Below the pieces are notes generated by a model. That model did no database searches. It saw nothing but the letters and a program-made list of their open reading frames with translations, and was not told where the DNA came from. This document shows, piece after piece, positions 37,440-45,562 of a stretch of DNA of 64,000 nt. The stretch is from Intrasporangium oryzae NRRL B-24470 (lineage in GTDB: Bacteria > Actinomycetota > Actinomycetes > Actinomycetales > Dermatophilaceae), in NCBI RefSeq assembly GCF_000576595.1, contig NZ_AWSA01000018.1, forward strand, positions 1 through 64,000, in the 5' to 3' direction. A program made the translations under genes and the position numbers. Within the stretch, counting starts at the first letter, position 1. Each line of letters starts with the position of its first letter.

Positions 37440-38804
37440 TCAGCGGCGGGCCTCCACGGGCTTCAGACCGCCGTCGCTGGGCGCGCCATGGCAGTCGGCC
37501 CAGCCCCGGCCGCTCCCGCACGGGCACGGGTCGGCCGGCGCCCGGCGAGCGTCCCGGGCGGCATACCACTCCCGGACGCCGGTGGCGTCGGCCCCCTGGG
37601 CGAGCAGCGCGGCCATGACCTTCATCGGCCCGTCGACGTGGCGGAAGAACCGCTGGTAGCCGGCGCAGAGATAGTGCAGTCCCGACTCGCCGTCCGATGT
37701 GGTCAGGAACCGGTCCTTTGGGCAGCCGCCGTTGCAGGCGAAGCGGACATCACATGAAAGGCACTGGGCCGGCAAGGAGTCGAGCTTGGCGCGACCGAAC
37801 TCCTGCTGCCGCGGCGAGGTCGCCAGCGCGAGCAGCGGTCGGCCCCCACGGATGTTGCCGAGCAGGTAGTCCTCCTCGACGTAGTGGTCGCACGCGTAGA
37901 GGTCGCCGTTGTGCTCGAGCGCGAGCGCCGAACCGCAGGTCCGCGCGTGGACGCACATCCCCACCTGGTCGAGACCCATCCAGTGCGCGAGGGCCGTGTC
38001 GAACATCTGGACGAAGACGTCCCCGACGTCGTGGCGAGCCCACTCCTCGAAGACCTCGACGAGGAACTGGCCGAGCTGCTCGGCACCGACCGTGCGGTGG
38101 GTGACGAGGTCACCGGCCTGGCGGTAGAGCGGCCGCTCGCCGTGCCTGCGGCCCCAACCGGTCGCGGCGAGCGGAAGCTGCTCGGCCGTCACGCGCTCCA
38201 CGATCGGGATCAGCTGGACGAACTCCGCGCCGAGGTCGTCCCGCAGGAACGTGTAGACCTCCCGGCCGTGGTCGCCGTTCGCCGCGTTGACCGTCGTCAG
38301 CGCGTTCCAGTCGACTCCGTGCCGACGCAGGACCTCGAGGCCGCGCAGGACCCGGTCGAAGGTCGGCTTGCCTCCCTTGTCGACCCGGTAGGCATCGTGC
38401 AGGGCGCGCGGGCCGTCGATGGAGATCCCGACCAGGAAGCGGTGCTCGTGCAGGAACTCCCCCCACTCGTCGTCGAGGAGCGTTCCGTTGGTCTGGATCG
38501 TGTTGAGGATGGTCTGTCCCGGGCGCCGGTGCTCCTCCTCGAGCTCGACCGTCCGACGCATGAAGTCGAGCCCCATCATCGTCGGCTCACCCCCCTGGAA
38601 GGCGACCACCACCTCGTCGGGGCCCGTGTGGGCCTCGAGGAGCTGGGCGATGTAGGCCTCGTGGACCTCGGGGTTCATGCGGAAGTCGCTGCCCGGGTAC
38701 AGCTGGTCCTTCGACAGGAAGAAGCAGTACTCACAGTCGAGGTTGCAGACGGCTCCCGTCGGCTTCGCCATGACGTGGAAAGCCGAGGGAGCCGTGCCGG
38801 TCAT
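37440..38804 (-). CDS. Anaerobic sulfatase-maturating enzyme (radical SAM/SPASM) with C-terminal SEC-C motif
   Basis: A 454-residue enzyme that oxidises the active-site Cys (or Ser) of sulfatases to formylglycine. The SAM cluster motif CNLDCEYCFF (CX3CX2C) follows PTGAV. VAFQGGEPTMMGLDFM, TIQTNGTLLDDEW and VGISIDGPRALHDAYR are typical of the family. Two SPASM auxiliary clusters are supported by CVHARTCGSAL, YACDHYVEE and CLSCDVRFACNGGCPKDRF. After the family core the chain ends in CPCGSGRGWADCHG, a SEC-C zinc motif, which is an add-on. The arylsulfatase 0.9 kb away is the obvious partner. Two small genes lie between them. Confidence 0.93.
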   Translation of the reverse strand: MTGTAPSAFHVMAKPTGAVCNLDCEYCFFLSKDQLYPGSDFRMNPEVHEAYIAQLLEAHTGPDEVVVAFQGGEPTMMGLDFMRRTVELEEEHRRPGQTILNTIQTNGTLLDDEWGEFLHEHRFLVGISIDGPRALHDAYRVDKGGKPTFDRVLRGLEVLRRHGVDWNALTTVNAANGDHGREVYTFLRDDLGAEFVQLIPIVERVTAEQLPLAATGWGRRHGERPLYRQAGDLVTHRTVGAEQLGQFLVEVFEEWARHDVGDVFVQMFDTALAHWMGLDQVGMCVHARTCGSALALEHNGDLYACDHYVEEDYLLGNIRGGRPLLALATSPRQQEFGRAKLDSLPAQCLSCDVRFACNGGCPKDRFLTTSDGESGLHYLCAGYQRFFRHVDGPMKVMAALLAQGADATGVREWYAARDARRAPADPCPCGSGRGWADCHGAPSDGGLKPVEARR

Positions 38805-38867
38805 CGTCGACTCTCCGTCTCGTCGTCGCTTCGTGGGTGCGCGAGTCGCCGCGTCGGTCGTGGCTGG

Positions 38868-39029
38868 TCAGCCTCGACGGTCGCGGCGGTCGTCACGGCG
38901 GTCCTCACGACGGTCGCTGCGCCGGTTGACCCCGTGTGCGACCACTGCGGCCGTTCCGACGACTGCGGCGGTCCGAGCCACCGGTGCACCGATGACGCCT
39001 CGCCGGGCCCTGCGTGCTGCGAGTGGCAT
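38868..39029 (-). CDS. Small basic protein, 53 residues
   Basis: Starts MPLAARRARRGVIGAP, has a short Ala/Val segment VARTAAVVGTAAVVAHGV and ends in an Arg/Asp-rich NRRSDRREDRRDDRRDRRG tail. GAGGAG lies 7-8 nt before ATG 39029, and it begins 1 nt after the DUF6325 gene, so the two are translationally linked. Similar short basic proteins are commonly found after DUF6325 genes. Function unknown. Confidence 0.68.
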   Translation of the reverse strand: MPLAARRARRGVIGAPVARTAAVVGTAAVVAHGVNRRSDRREDRRDDRRDRRG

Positions 39030-39030
39030 G

Positions 39031-39513
39031 TCAGATCTCCTCTTCCTCTTCGCTTGCCTCTTCGGCCTCGATGGCGGCCAGCAGTGCCTGGATGGGGATG
39101 CGGCCCGTGGCGACGAGCTGACCGCCGGCCCGGCGCACGGCCGAGCCGAAGGGCGCAGCCCAGGTGTTCTCCCAGACGAGCAGGGCCGCCGTGCTGCCCG
39201 GCTCGATGGCCTCGGCAACCGCTTCGACGTCCTCGGCGCCGAGGAGTCCTGCCAGCTCGGCCTCGTACAGGCGCAGCGTCCCGATCTCGCTCTCGTCGAG
39301 GTCGCTCAGCTCGTAGACGTCGAGGCTGCCGTCCTCGGCCTTCTTCATCAGCAGCAGGTCGAGCACGCGGATCGTGCCGGCCTGCACCAGCTCGTCGAGC
39401 GCGGGTGCGATCTCGCCCCGGAACCTGCTGCCGGGGAACTCGACCACGAGCCAGTCGACGGGGCCGAGCTCGTCCACCGACTCGGTGGTCTCGTGGGTCA
39501 TCTGGTCACTCAT
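39031..39513 (-). CDS. DUF6325 family protein
   Basis: A 160-residue acidic protein. LGPVDWLVVEFPGSRFRGEIAPALDELVQAGTIRVLDLLLMKK, then PGSTAALLVWENTWAAPFGSAVRRAGGQLVATGRIP, match the DUF6325 pattern of two mirrored half-domains. ATG 39513 follows GGGAGGG. The last residues are ASEEEEEI. The function of the family is unknown; members often accompany envelope-stress or small membrane proteins. Here it forms a two-gene unit with the 53-residue basic protein. Confidence 0.85.
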   Translation of the reverse strand: MSDQMTHETTESVDELGPVDWLVVEFPGSRFRGEIAPALDELVQAGTIRVLDLLLMKKAEDGSLDVYELSDLDESEIGTLRLYEAELAGLLGAEDVEAVAEAIEPGSTAALLVWENTWAAPFGSAVRRAGGQLVATGRIPIQALLAAIEAEEASEEEEEI

Positions 39514-39678
39514 GTCGTGCCCTCCCGGTATCACGCGCCGGGTCCGGACGCAGACCCGGCATCCACGCCATCGTCAACCGGCCGGGCCGAGAAACGCATC
39601 ACTCACCGCGGATGAGGCCCCGACGCGGTCCGGCGCGGACGGTAGGAGGAGACCCACGAAACGGAAGGTGACTGAGCC

Positions 39679-42030
39679 ATGGCCCTCAACGAGTACGAGC
39701 CCGGAACGAGCTTCCCCGGCGTCATCGGGCGGACGCCTGATGAGTCGGTCCCTGCCTGGCCCCGCCCGCTTCGCGCCCGCGAGGGATCGCCGAACGTCCT
39801 CATCGTCGTGCTCGATGACACGGGCTTCGGTCACCTCGGGTGCTACGGGAGCCCCATCAGGACCCCGAACCTCGACCGCCTGGCGGAGCGTGGCCTGCGC
39901 TACAACAACATGCACACCACGGCGCTCTGCTCCCCGAGCCGGTCCTGCATCCTCACCGGACGCAACCACCACAGCAACGGGATGGCGTGCGTCACCGAAG
40001 GAGCCACCGGATACCCGGGCTACAACGGGATGGTCCCGTTCGAGAACGGCCTTCTATCCGAGATGCTTCTCCTGCACGGCTACAGCACCTTCCTCATCGG
40101 CAAGTACCACCTGCTGCCGAGCCACGAGGAGACGGCCGCGGGGCCCTACACCCGGTGGCCACTCGGGCGCGGTTTCGAGCGCTTCTACGGCTTCCTCGGC
40201 GGGGACACGAGCCAGTGGCATCCCGACCTGGTCTACGACAACCACCAGGTCGATCCGCCCCGCACACCGGAGGAGGGCTACCACCTGACGGAGGACCTCG
40301 CGGACAGAGCAATCCAGTTCATCGCCGACGCCAAGCAGATCGACCCGGCCAAGCCTTTCTACCTCCACTTCTGTCCCGGTGCGACGCACGCACCCCACCA
40401 CGTTCCCGCCGACTGGGCCGACCGCTACAAGGGCGCCTTCGACGAGGGGTGGGAGGTCTACCGCGAGCGCGTCTTCGCCCGACAGAAGGAGCTCGGAGTC
40501 GTCCCCCAGGACGCCGAGCTGTCCCGCCACGACCCGGACGTGCCCGAGTGGAGCAGCCTCAGCGACGATCAGCACCGGCTCTACGCCCGCATGATGGAGG
40601 TCTTCGCCGGCTTCCTGTCCCACACTGACCACCAGATCGGCCGGGTGCTCGACTACCTCGAGCGCACCAGTGAGCTCGACAACACGATCGTCATGGTCAT
40701 CTCCGACAACGGCGCGAGCGCCGAGGGTGGCCCGACGGGCACGACCAACGAGGCCCAGTTCTTCAACAACGCCCCCGAGCCCTTCGAGGACAGCCTCGCG
40801 GTGATCGACGAGATCGGTGGCCCCGACCACTTCAACCACTACCCGTGGGGCTGGACCTGGGCCGGCAACACCCCCTTCCGCCGGTGGAAGCGCGAGACCT
40901 ACCGTGGCGGCTCGACCGACCCGTTCATCGTCAGCTGGCCGCGCGGGATCTCGGCGAACGGAGAGGTCCGCCACCAGTACGCGCACATCATCGACATCGT
41001 GCCGACCGTGCTCGACCTGATCGGCATCACGGCACCTGCCACGATCCGAGGCGTCACGCAGTCCGCCATCCACGGCGTGAGCCTCGCAGACAGCCTGCGC
41101 AACGCCGACGCCGAGAACCGCCACCGGACCCAGTACTTCGAGATGATGGGACACCGTGCGCTCTATCACGACGGCTGGCGGGCGGTGTGCCCGTGGCCGG
41201 GCCCCTCGTTCGCCGAGGCCGGAAAGGGGTTCGGTGAGCCGATCTGGTCGAGCACGCTCAGCGACCTCGACGCCCATGCCTGGGAGCTCTACCACGTCGA
41301 CGAGGACTTCGCCGAGTGCCATGACGTCGCCGACGAGAACCGCGATCGCCTGATCGCGCTCATCGCGACGTGGTACGCCGAGGCGGGCAAGTACGACGTC
41401 CTGCCGGTCGACGGCAGCGGGCTCGCCCGGTTCGTGGGCGAGAAGCCCCTCGTGGCGCCGCCACGCGACTCCTACACGTTCTACCCCGGGACGCAGTCAG
41501 TGCCGTTCTTCGCCGGTCCGCGGCTGCTCAACCGACCGCACAGCATCTCGACGGCCGTGACGATCGGGGAGGCGAGCGTCGAGGGCGTCCTGCTCGCCCA
41601 GGGCACCCGCGCAGGGGGCTTCTCGTTCTTCGTCAAGGACCGTCGCCTTCACTACGTCCACAACTGGGTCGGACGCCACCTCTTCGGGGTGTCGTCGGAC
41701 GTCGAGCTCGAGCCGGGCGACCACGTGCTCCGGTTCGAGTTCGAGCCGACCGGCGAGCCCGATCTCGCGCACGGGCACGGCATGCCTGGGATGTTCCAGC
41801 TCTACGTCGACGGCACGCTGGTCGGCGCCCTCGACGTCCCCTACACGACGCCGTTCGCCTTCAACCCCGGCACGCTGACCTGCGGTGCCGACCCCGGGTC
41901 GACGGTGACGCCCGAGTACGCGGCGCCCTTCCGGTTCACGGGAACGCTGGAGAAGGTCATCGTGGACCTGTCCGGAGAGCTCATCGTCGACAAGGACGCC
42001 GAGCTGCGGATCGCCATGGCGCGCCAGTAG
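39679..42030 (+). CDS. Arylsulfatase (type I, Cys-type)
   Basis: A 783-residue sulfatase. PNVLIVVLDDTGFGHLGCYG holds the calcium-binding Asp pair, and TTALCSPSRSCILTGRNHHSNG is sulfatase signature 1 with Cys84 as formylglycine precursor in CSPSR. IGKYHLLPS carries the conserved Lys-x-His, and VMVISDNGASAEGG the third metal ligand set. The enzyme core is followed by a beta-rich domain (LLNRPHSISTAVTIGEASVEG...) typical of PAS-like arylsulfatases, which run to 700-800 residues. No signal peptide is found, so the enzyme is cytosolic, which suits activation by the radical-SAM maturase before folding. Substrate (aryl or alkyl sulfate) unknown. Confidence 0.95.
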   Translation: MALNEYEPGTSFPGVIGRTPDESVPAWPRPLRAREGSPNVLIVVLDDTGFGHLGCYGSPIRTPNLDRLAERGLRYNNMHTTALCSPSRSCILTGRNHHSNGMACVTEGATGYPGYNGMVPFENGLLSEMLLLHGYSTFLIGKYHLLPSHEETAAGPYTRWPLGRGFERFYGFLGGDTSQWHPDLVYDNHQVDPPRTPEEGYHLTEDLADRAIQFIADAKQIDPAKPFYLHFCPGATHAPHHVPADWADRYKGAFDEGWEVYRERVFARQKELGVVPQDAELSRHDPDVPEWSSLSDDQHRLYARMMEVFAGFLSHTDHQIGRVLDYLERTSELDNTIVMVISDNGASAEGGPTGTTNEAQFFNNAPEPFEDSLAVIDEIGGPDHFNHYPWGWTWAGNTPFRRWKRETYRGGSTDPFIVSWPRGISANGEVRHQYAHIIDIVPTVLDLIGITAPATIRGVTQSAIHGVSLADSLRNADAENRHRTQYFEMMGHRALYHDGWRAVCPWPGPSFAEAGKGFGEPIWSSTLSDLDAHAWELYHVDEDFAECHDVADENRDRLIALIATWYAEAGKYDVLPVDGSGLARFVGEKPLVAPPRDSYTFYPGTQSVPFFAGPRLLNRPHSISTAVTIGEASVEGVLLAQGTRAGGFSFFVKDRRLHYVHNWVGRHLFGVSSDVELEPGDHVLRFEFEPTGEPDLAHGHGMPGMFQLYVDGTLVGALDVPYTTPFAFNPGTLTCGADPGSTVTPEYAAPFRFTGTLEKVIVDLSGELIVDKDAELRIAMARQ

Positions 42031-42056
42031 GGCCTCCACCGCGGACCACGCCGTGC

Positions 42057-42086
42057 AGCAGCCGCCTCAGACGTGAGGCGGCTGCT
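42057..42086. terminator. Bidirectional terminator
   Basis: AGCAGCCGCCTCA and its exact complement with a 4-nt GACG loop, placed between the arylsulfatase (+) and the convergent hydrate dehydratase pseudogene (-). Confidence 0.88.
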
Positions 42087-42091
42087 CTCGG

Positions 42092-42850
42092 CTAGTGCCT
42101 CACGCCTTCAGGCGCCCTCCCTCGTGTGGTCCCAGCCGGTCGACGAGAGGTCGACGCGTCGACAGCAGCCAGCCGTCTCGGCACGAGGCGCATCACGTCT
42201 CGGGCGAGGAACCCGGGAGACTCGGCGGCGAGGAGGGCACCCGCGCTCGTGTGGGCCCAGCTCCCCCACACGACCGCCTGCTCCGGCGAGGCGCCCCGGG
42301 CGAGAAGACCTGCGACCACGCCCGCCTTGACGGCCCCCGACCCCGCGGTGGCGAGCCCCGCAGCACCGCCCGAGCCGCGCCAGGCCCCACGGCCCGAGCT
42401 CACGGCATACGACACTTCTCCCCCGCTCAGCACGACGGCTCCGGTCGCGTCGGCCAGGCGGAGCACGGCGTCGTGCTGGTCGCGCTCGACCTCGTCCTCC
42501 GAGAGCCCCGGGCCAGGGAGCACGACGTCGACGTCCTCGGCCAGCTCGAGGATGCGCTCAGCGCCGGTCTGCGCCAGCTCACCGTTCGGCAGCACCGGCA
42601 GGCCCTCGACGAACGCCTCGGGCAGCGCCAGCCCGAGATTCTCGGCGGTGTCCTCTGCAGTGGCGACCTGGACCTTCCCCGCGCCGACCCGCAGTGCCGC
42701 TTCCGCCGCGAGCAGCGGAGCGCCAAAGGTCTGTCGCGCCCCGCCGACGACGAGGACCGTCCCCCGGTCGGCCTTGTCGCCGCCCTAGGGCGGCAGCGGC
42801 CACGACCGGAGCAGGTCCAGGTCGATGGGGACGACGGAGGGTCGGTCCAC
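42092..42850 (-). pseudogene. nnrD: ADP-dependent NAD(P)H-hydrate dehydratase with in-frame amber codon
   Basis: Repairs hydrated NAD(P)H. From GTG 42850 (GGAGGGG 7 nt upstream) the frame reads VDRPSVVPIDLDLLRSWPLP, the normal family start. It then meets TAG at 42787-42785 (codon 22) and goes on in the same frame with GGDKADRGTVLVVGGARQTFG, exactly the family continuation. The remaining reading frame is uninterrupted: VVLPGPGLSEDE, then ATAGSGAVKAGVVAGLL. Two lesions are visible. One is the nonsense codon, probably from GAG or another one-step codon. The other is Ala in place of the catalytic Asp of the GSGD motif. The next in-frame start is GTG 42595, too late for a fold. A sequencing error would explain the amber only. 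Confidence 0.85.
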
Positions 42851-43243
42851 TCAGCCCCTCCGCTCGGCGTTCGCACCGATCGGCCCGGCCTGGGCGACCT
42901 GAGGCGCAGCGTCCGGCTCGCGCGGAGGGAGCGCGTCCGGCTCATCGGTGTTCTCGTGGGTCTCCGTCACCTCTGATTCCTCGAGGTGCCCGGTGTCGGC
43001 GAAGCTGACGAGCTGAAGGGTCCCATCCGCCCCGCGTCGGTACCGCGTCACCGAGCTTCCCAGTGGCTCGTTGCGGTCGACCTCGAGCAACCGACGCTCG
43101 TCCAGACCCTCAAGGACGAGCCGGAAACCCATGATCACGGCTTGGTGCGTGAAGACCCAGACCCGCCGACCTGCGTGCATCGACGCGAGGTCGAGCATGA
43201 CGAGTCCATCGAGCACGAGCTCCTCGACGGGGCTCGCCGTCAT
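42851..43243 (-). pseudogene. C-terminal half of a histidine phosphatase family protein
   Basis: 130 codons open from ATG 43243. LDLASMHAGRRVWVFTHQAVIMGFRLVLEGL is the second half of a phosphoglycerate-mutase-like phosphatase with its second catalytic His. EPLGSSVTRYRRGADGTLQLVSFADTGHLEE is the usual end, followed by an acidic/Pro tail. The N-terminal RHGE motif with the phosphorylated His and about 130 residues are missing, and no frame upstream supplies them before the minisatellite at 43385. The frame ends directly at the hydrate dehydratase start (TGA-GTG), so the two were one operon. A short coupled ORF could still be translated, but a working phosphatase is not possible. Confidence 0.7.
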
Positions 43244-43338
43244 GACTCGCCTCGATCCTTCCGGAGCGACTGCGGGGCGTACGACAGGACCGCCACCTGG
43301 GTCCGCTCGGCGACGAGCTGCGCGACCGATCTCTCCAT
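43240..43338 (-). other. Orphan coding remnant next to the minisatellite
   Basis: A 32-codon frame starting MERSVAQLVAERTQVAVLSY and ending in a TGA that overlaps the next ATG (ATGA at 43243-43240). This is the usual sign of two adjacent genes. In frame upstream are the coherent codons RTVVGTQREGYAAA, and then the frame hits TGA codons inside the 12-bp repeat. It looks like the 3' end of a gene cut by repeat expansion. No family recognised. Confidence 0.4.
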
Positions 43339-43384
43339 GGCTGCCGCGTACCCCTCCCGCTGGGTCCCAACGACCGTGCGGGGC

Positions 43385-43708
43385 CGGGGTCAGAGGCGGG
43401 GTCAGTGGCGGGGTCAGTGGCGGGGTCAGTGGCGGGGTCAGTGGCGGGGTCAGTGGCGGGGTCAGTGGCGGGGTCAGTGGCGGGGTCAGTGGCGGGGTCA
43501 GTGGCGGGGTCAGTGGCGGGGTCAGTGGCGGGGTCAGTGGCGGGGTCAGTGGCGGGGTCAGTGGCGGGGTCAGTGGCGGGGTCAGTGGCGGGGTCAGTGG
43601 CGGGGTCAGTGGCGGGGTCAGTGGCGGGGTCAGTGGCGGGGTCAGTGGCGGGGTCAGTGGCGGGGTCAGTGGCGGGGTCAGTGGCGGGGTCAGTGGCGGG
43701 GTCAGGAG
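43385..43708. repeat. 12-bp minisatellite, 27 tandem copies
   Basis: Unit CGGGGTCAGTGG repeated without error 25 times, flanked by one variant on each side (CGGGGTCAGAGG and CGGGGTCAGGAG), 324 bp in all. The plus strand has GGGG every 12 nt. Because 12 is a multiple of three, five of the six frames stay open, giving spurious ORFs with repeats such as SGGV, VAGS and TPPL. The third minus frame has a TGA in every unit. The 43244-43835 interval holds nothing else clear except the remnant above and a ribosome site for hemerythrin. Confidence 0.97.
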
Positions 43709-43835
43709 CGGGACGAACCACGTGGACCCCGCTCCGGTTGTCCGGCCCGGTGAACCCGGCGAGCCAGTGGGTAGGAGGAGGCGGAGGTCGTCCACCCGGA
43801 TGGCCCGAGTCGCCTACCTCGTTCGAAGGAGTGCC

Positions 43836-44333
43836 ATGTCCAAGGACGCCATCGTCCTGCTCAAGGACGACCACAAGGAGGTACGCAAGCAGTTCGCCGC
43901 CTTCCGCAAGCCGGACCAGACCCCGGCGAGGAAGCAGGCGATCGTCGACAAGATCCTCGAGCTGCTCACTGTCCACACCTACATCGAGAACGAGGTCATG
44001 TACCCAAGGGTCCGTGAGCTGCTCCCCGACCTCGAGGACGACGTGCTGGAGTCGTTCGAGGAGCACCACGTCGCAGACGTGCTGTGCGTCGAGCTCGCCT
44101 CGATGGACTCGGTCGACGAGCGCTTCGACGCCAAGACCACCGTCCTCATCGAGAACGTCGAGCACCACATGAACGAGGAGGAACGGGACTGGTTCCCGAA
44201 GGTCCGTGCGGGGCTCGGCCGCAAGACGCTCCAGGAGCTCGGTCAGGAGCTGCTCGAGGCACGAGAGCGCGCCCCACGACGCCCCGAGCAGCCGAGCGCC
44301 ATGAAGAAGGCCATCGACGCCGTCGTCTCCTGA
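43836..44333 (+). CDS. Hemerythrin domain protein
   Basis: A 165-residue four-helix di-iron protein. Ligand motifs: LKDDHKEVRKQF (His), HTYIENEVMYPRVREL (HxxxE), EEHHVADVL (His) and EHHMNEEERDWFPKVR (HxxxEE, His). The C-terminus is a basic/Pro tail. GAAGGA lies 6 nt before ATG 43836. Bacterial hemerythrins of this type bind O2 or NO or take part in iron and oxidative-stress handling; no partner gene makes this specific. It lies immediately downstream of the minisatellite, so repeat number could influence its transcription. Confidence 0.92.
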   Translation: MSKDAIVLLKDDHKEVRKQFAAFRKPDQTPARKQAIVDKILELLTVHTYIENEVMYPRVRELLPDLEDDVLESFEEHHVADVLCVELASMDSVDERFDAKTTVLIENVEHHMNEEERDWFPKVRAGLGRKTLQELGQELLEARERAPRRPEQPSAMKKAIDAVVS

Positions 44334-44514
44334 GGAACAGACGGTCCCGCGACAGGAGCGAACGCGTCCGCGAGAGCACGGGCATCGACACGAGGGGGTT
44401 GGTGCCCAACACTCAACGACTCGAGAACTCAGACGGTGTGGGATGTCCGGCGGGGGGTACGGGACGCCTGTGCCCCTCTCCGGGCGCGCCGGACGAGTGA
44501 CCCGAAGGAGCGTC

Positions 44515-44655
44515 ATGAGCGGCCAGGTTCCCCCCGTCCCCATCGAGACCGAGCCCAACGCACCCTGCGATTGTGACAACTGCCCCGAGGGCTGCACCTG
44601 TGACACCTGCGCGTGCGAGGACTGCACGTGTCCTCGCTGCGGTCACTCCGCCTGA
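44515..44655 (+). CDS. Cysteine-rich metallothionein-like peptide, 46 residues
   Basis: ATG 44515 follows GAAGGAG by 5 nt. After a polar MSGQVPPVPIETEPNAP lead, the core holds ten cysteines in 23 residues, as CDCDNCPEGCTC then DTCACEDCTCPRCGH. It is built of repeated C-x-C and C-x2-C spacings with acidic residues between and one closing His. This is the composition of a metallothionein: no aromatic residues, and thiol pairs suited to Zn, Cu or Cd clusters. It does not match the sequence of mycobacterial MymT or cyanobacterial SmtA as I know them. A strong bidirectional hairpin follows. The gene downstream of hemerythrin suggests metal or redox stress, by inference. Confidence 0.78.
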   Translation: MSGQVPPVPIETEPNAPCDCDNCPEGCTCDTCACEDCTCPRCGHSA

Positions 44656-44688
44656 CCGGCCCGCGAGAACGCGCCGCCGCACACCACC

Positions 44689-44723
44689 GACCTGACCGCC
44701 GACATCGCCCCGGCGGTCAGGTC
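44689..44723. terminator. Bidirectional terminator
   Basis: GACCTGACCGCCG and its exact complement CGGCGGTCAGGTC with a 9-nt loop, between the metallothionein-like gene (+) and the convergent gene at 44734 (-). Confidence 0.85.
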
Positions 44724-44733
44724 CGGCCTGCTG

Positions 44734-45420
44734 TCACCGGAACGTGGACCGCTGCACGCGAAGCGCGTCGGCACCGTCCCCGGAGAGCCGGTCGAGCGCT
44801 GCACTGCTCCGGCCGGTGAGCAGGAGCAGCAGCGCGCCGATCGGCCCGGCCACCTCGGCGCCCTGCCCCCGCGTCCACTCGGCGTCGGTTGCCGTGAGGC
44901 GGTAGCCCTCGAGCGGCAGTGGGCGGAACACGCCGGACATCCACGTGCGTCGGGTATCCCACCGGCGCGTCGCGGCGATGGCGCTCGCCGTCGGCCGCAT
45001 CTCGAGGTCCAGGCGGAGCGGCACGGCGATGTCCTGGCTGTGCACGAGGATGTCGGTCAGCGTCTCCAGCGGCGTCACGAAGGCGTTGTGCCGTCGCGAC
45101 CCGATCATGGCCCTGATCCGACCGATGATCTCGGAGGTCGGCAGCCGCGCCTGGACTACGGCCGAGTCGTGGATCGTCCGGTTCAGGGTGACGCTGCGCA
45201 GCATCCTCGGGTTGAGGGCGATGAACGCCCCGAGGTCGCGGACGCGCTGCTGCTGCAGGGTCAGGTGAGCCGCGACGTCGCGAACCGTCCAGCCCTCGCA
45301 GAGCGAGGGCTGCCGCCACTGATCATCGGTCAGCTGCTCCAGCAGGTCGGCGGTGCGTCGGCGCTGGTCGTCGATGGCGGCCCACACGGTGTCCGCTTGC
45401 TCGTCTCCCACGTCGGTCAT
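44734..45420 (-). CDS. Maleylpyruvate isomerase/DinB-fold family protein
   Basis: A 228-residue protein of the mycothiol-dependent MPI_N (DinB-like) family. VWAAIDDQRRRTADLLEQLTDDQWRQPSLCEGWTVRDVAAHLTLQQQR carries the first metal-ligand helix (W-x-PS-C-x-GW-V-D-AHL). The second and third His sites lie in LETLTDILVHSQDIAVPL. A variable C-terminal domain of about 80 residues follows. GAGGAGGTAGAGG precedes ATG 45420. Mycothiol as cofactor is inferred from the family. The divergent MarR gene could control it, as both share a 190-bp region with one dyad, although the dyad is nearer to marR. Confidence 0.85.
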   Translation of the reverse strand: MTDVGDEQADTVWAAIDDQRRRTADLLEQLTDDQWRQPSLCEGWTVRDVAAHLTLQQQRVRDLGAFIALNPRMLRSVTLNRTIHDSAVVQARLPTSEIIGRIRAMIGSRRHNAFVTPLETLTDILVHSQDIAVPLRLDLEMRPTASAIAATRRWDTRRTWMSGVFRPLPLEGYRLTATDAEWTRGQGAEVAGPIGALLLLLTGRSSAALDRLSGDGADALRVQRSTFR

Positions 45421-45562
45421 CCTCTACCTCCTCAGGGAAAGACAGGGGGGCGCCTCGGCCGGGCTCGGACACCGCCACTGGTCGAGACGAGCTCGCCGAA
45501 GGCGGTGGAGAACCGGCCGAGGACCTCCGCTCCAACCGCGCCCTCCCTCGCTAAACTAGTCC

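Noticed and set aside
43385-43708. Possible CRISPR array
   Set aside because: Units of 12 bp are directly tandem, with no spacers and no cas genes nearby.
42851-44627. Long open frames on both strands across the minisatellite, coding for TPPL, DPAT, SGGV or VAGS repeats
   Set aside because: A stop-free 12-bp unit keeps five of six frames open by arithmetic; none has a family hit or a proper start context outside the genes already listed.
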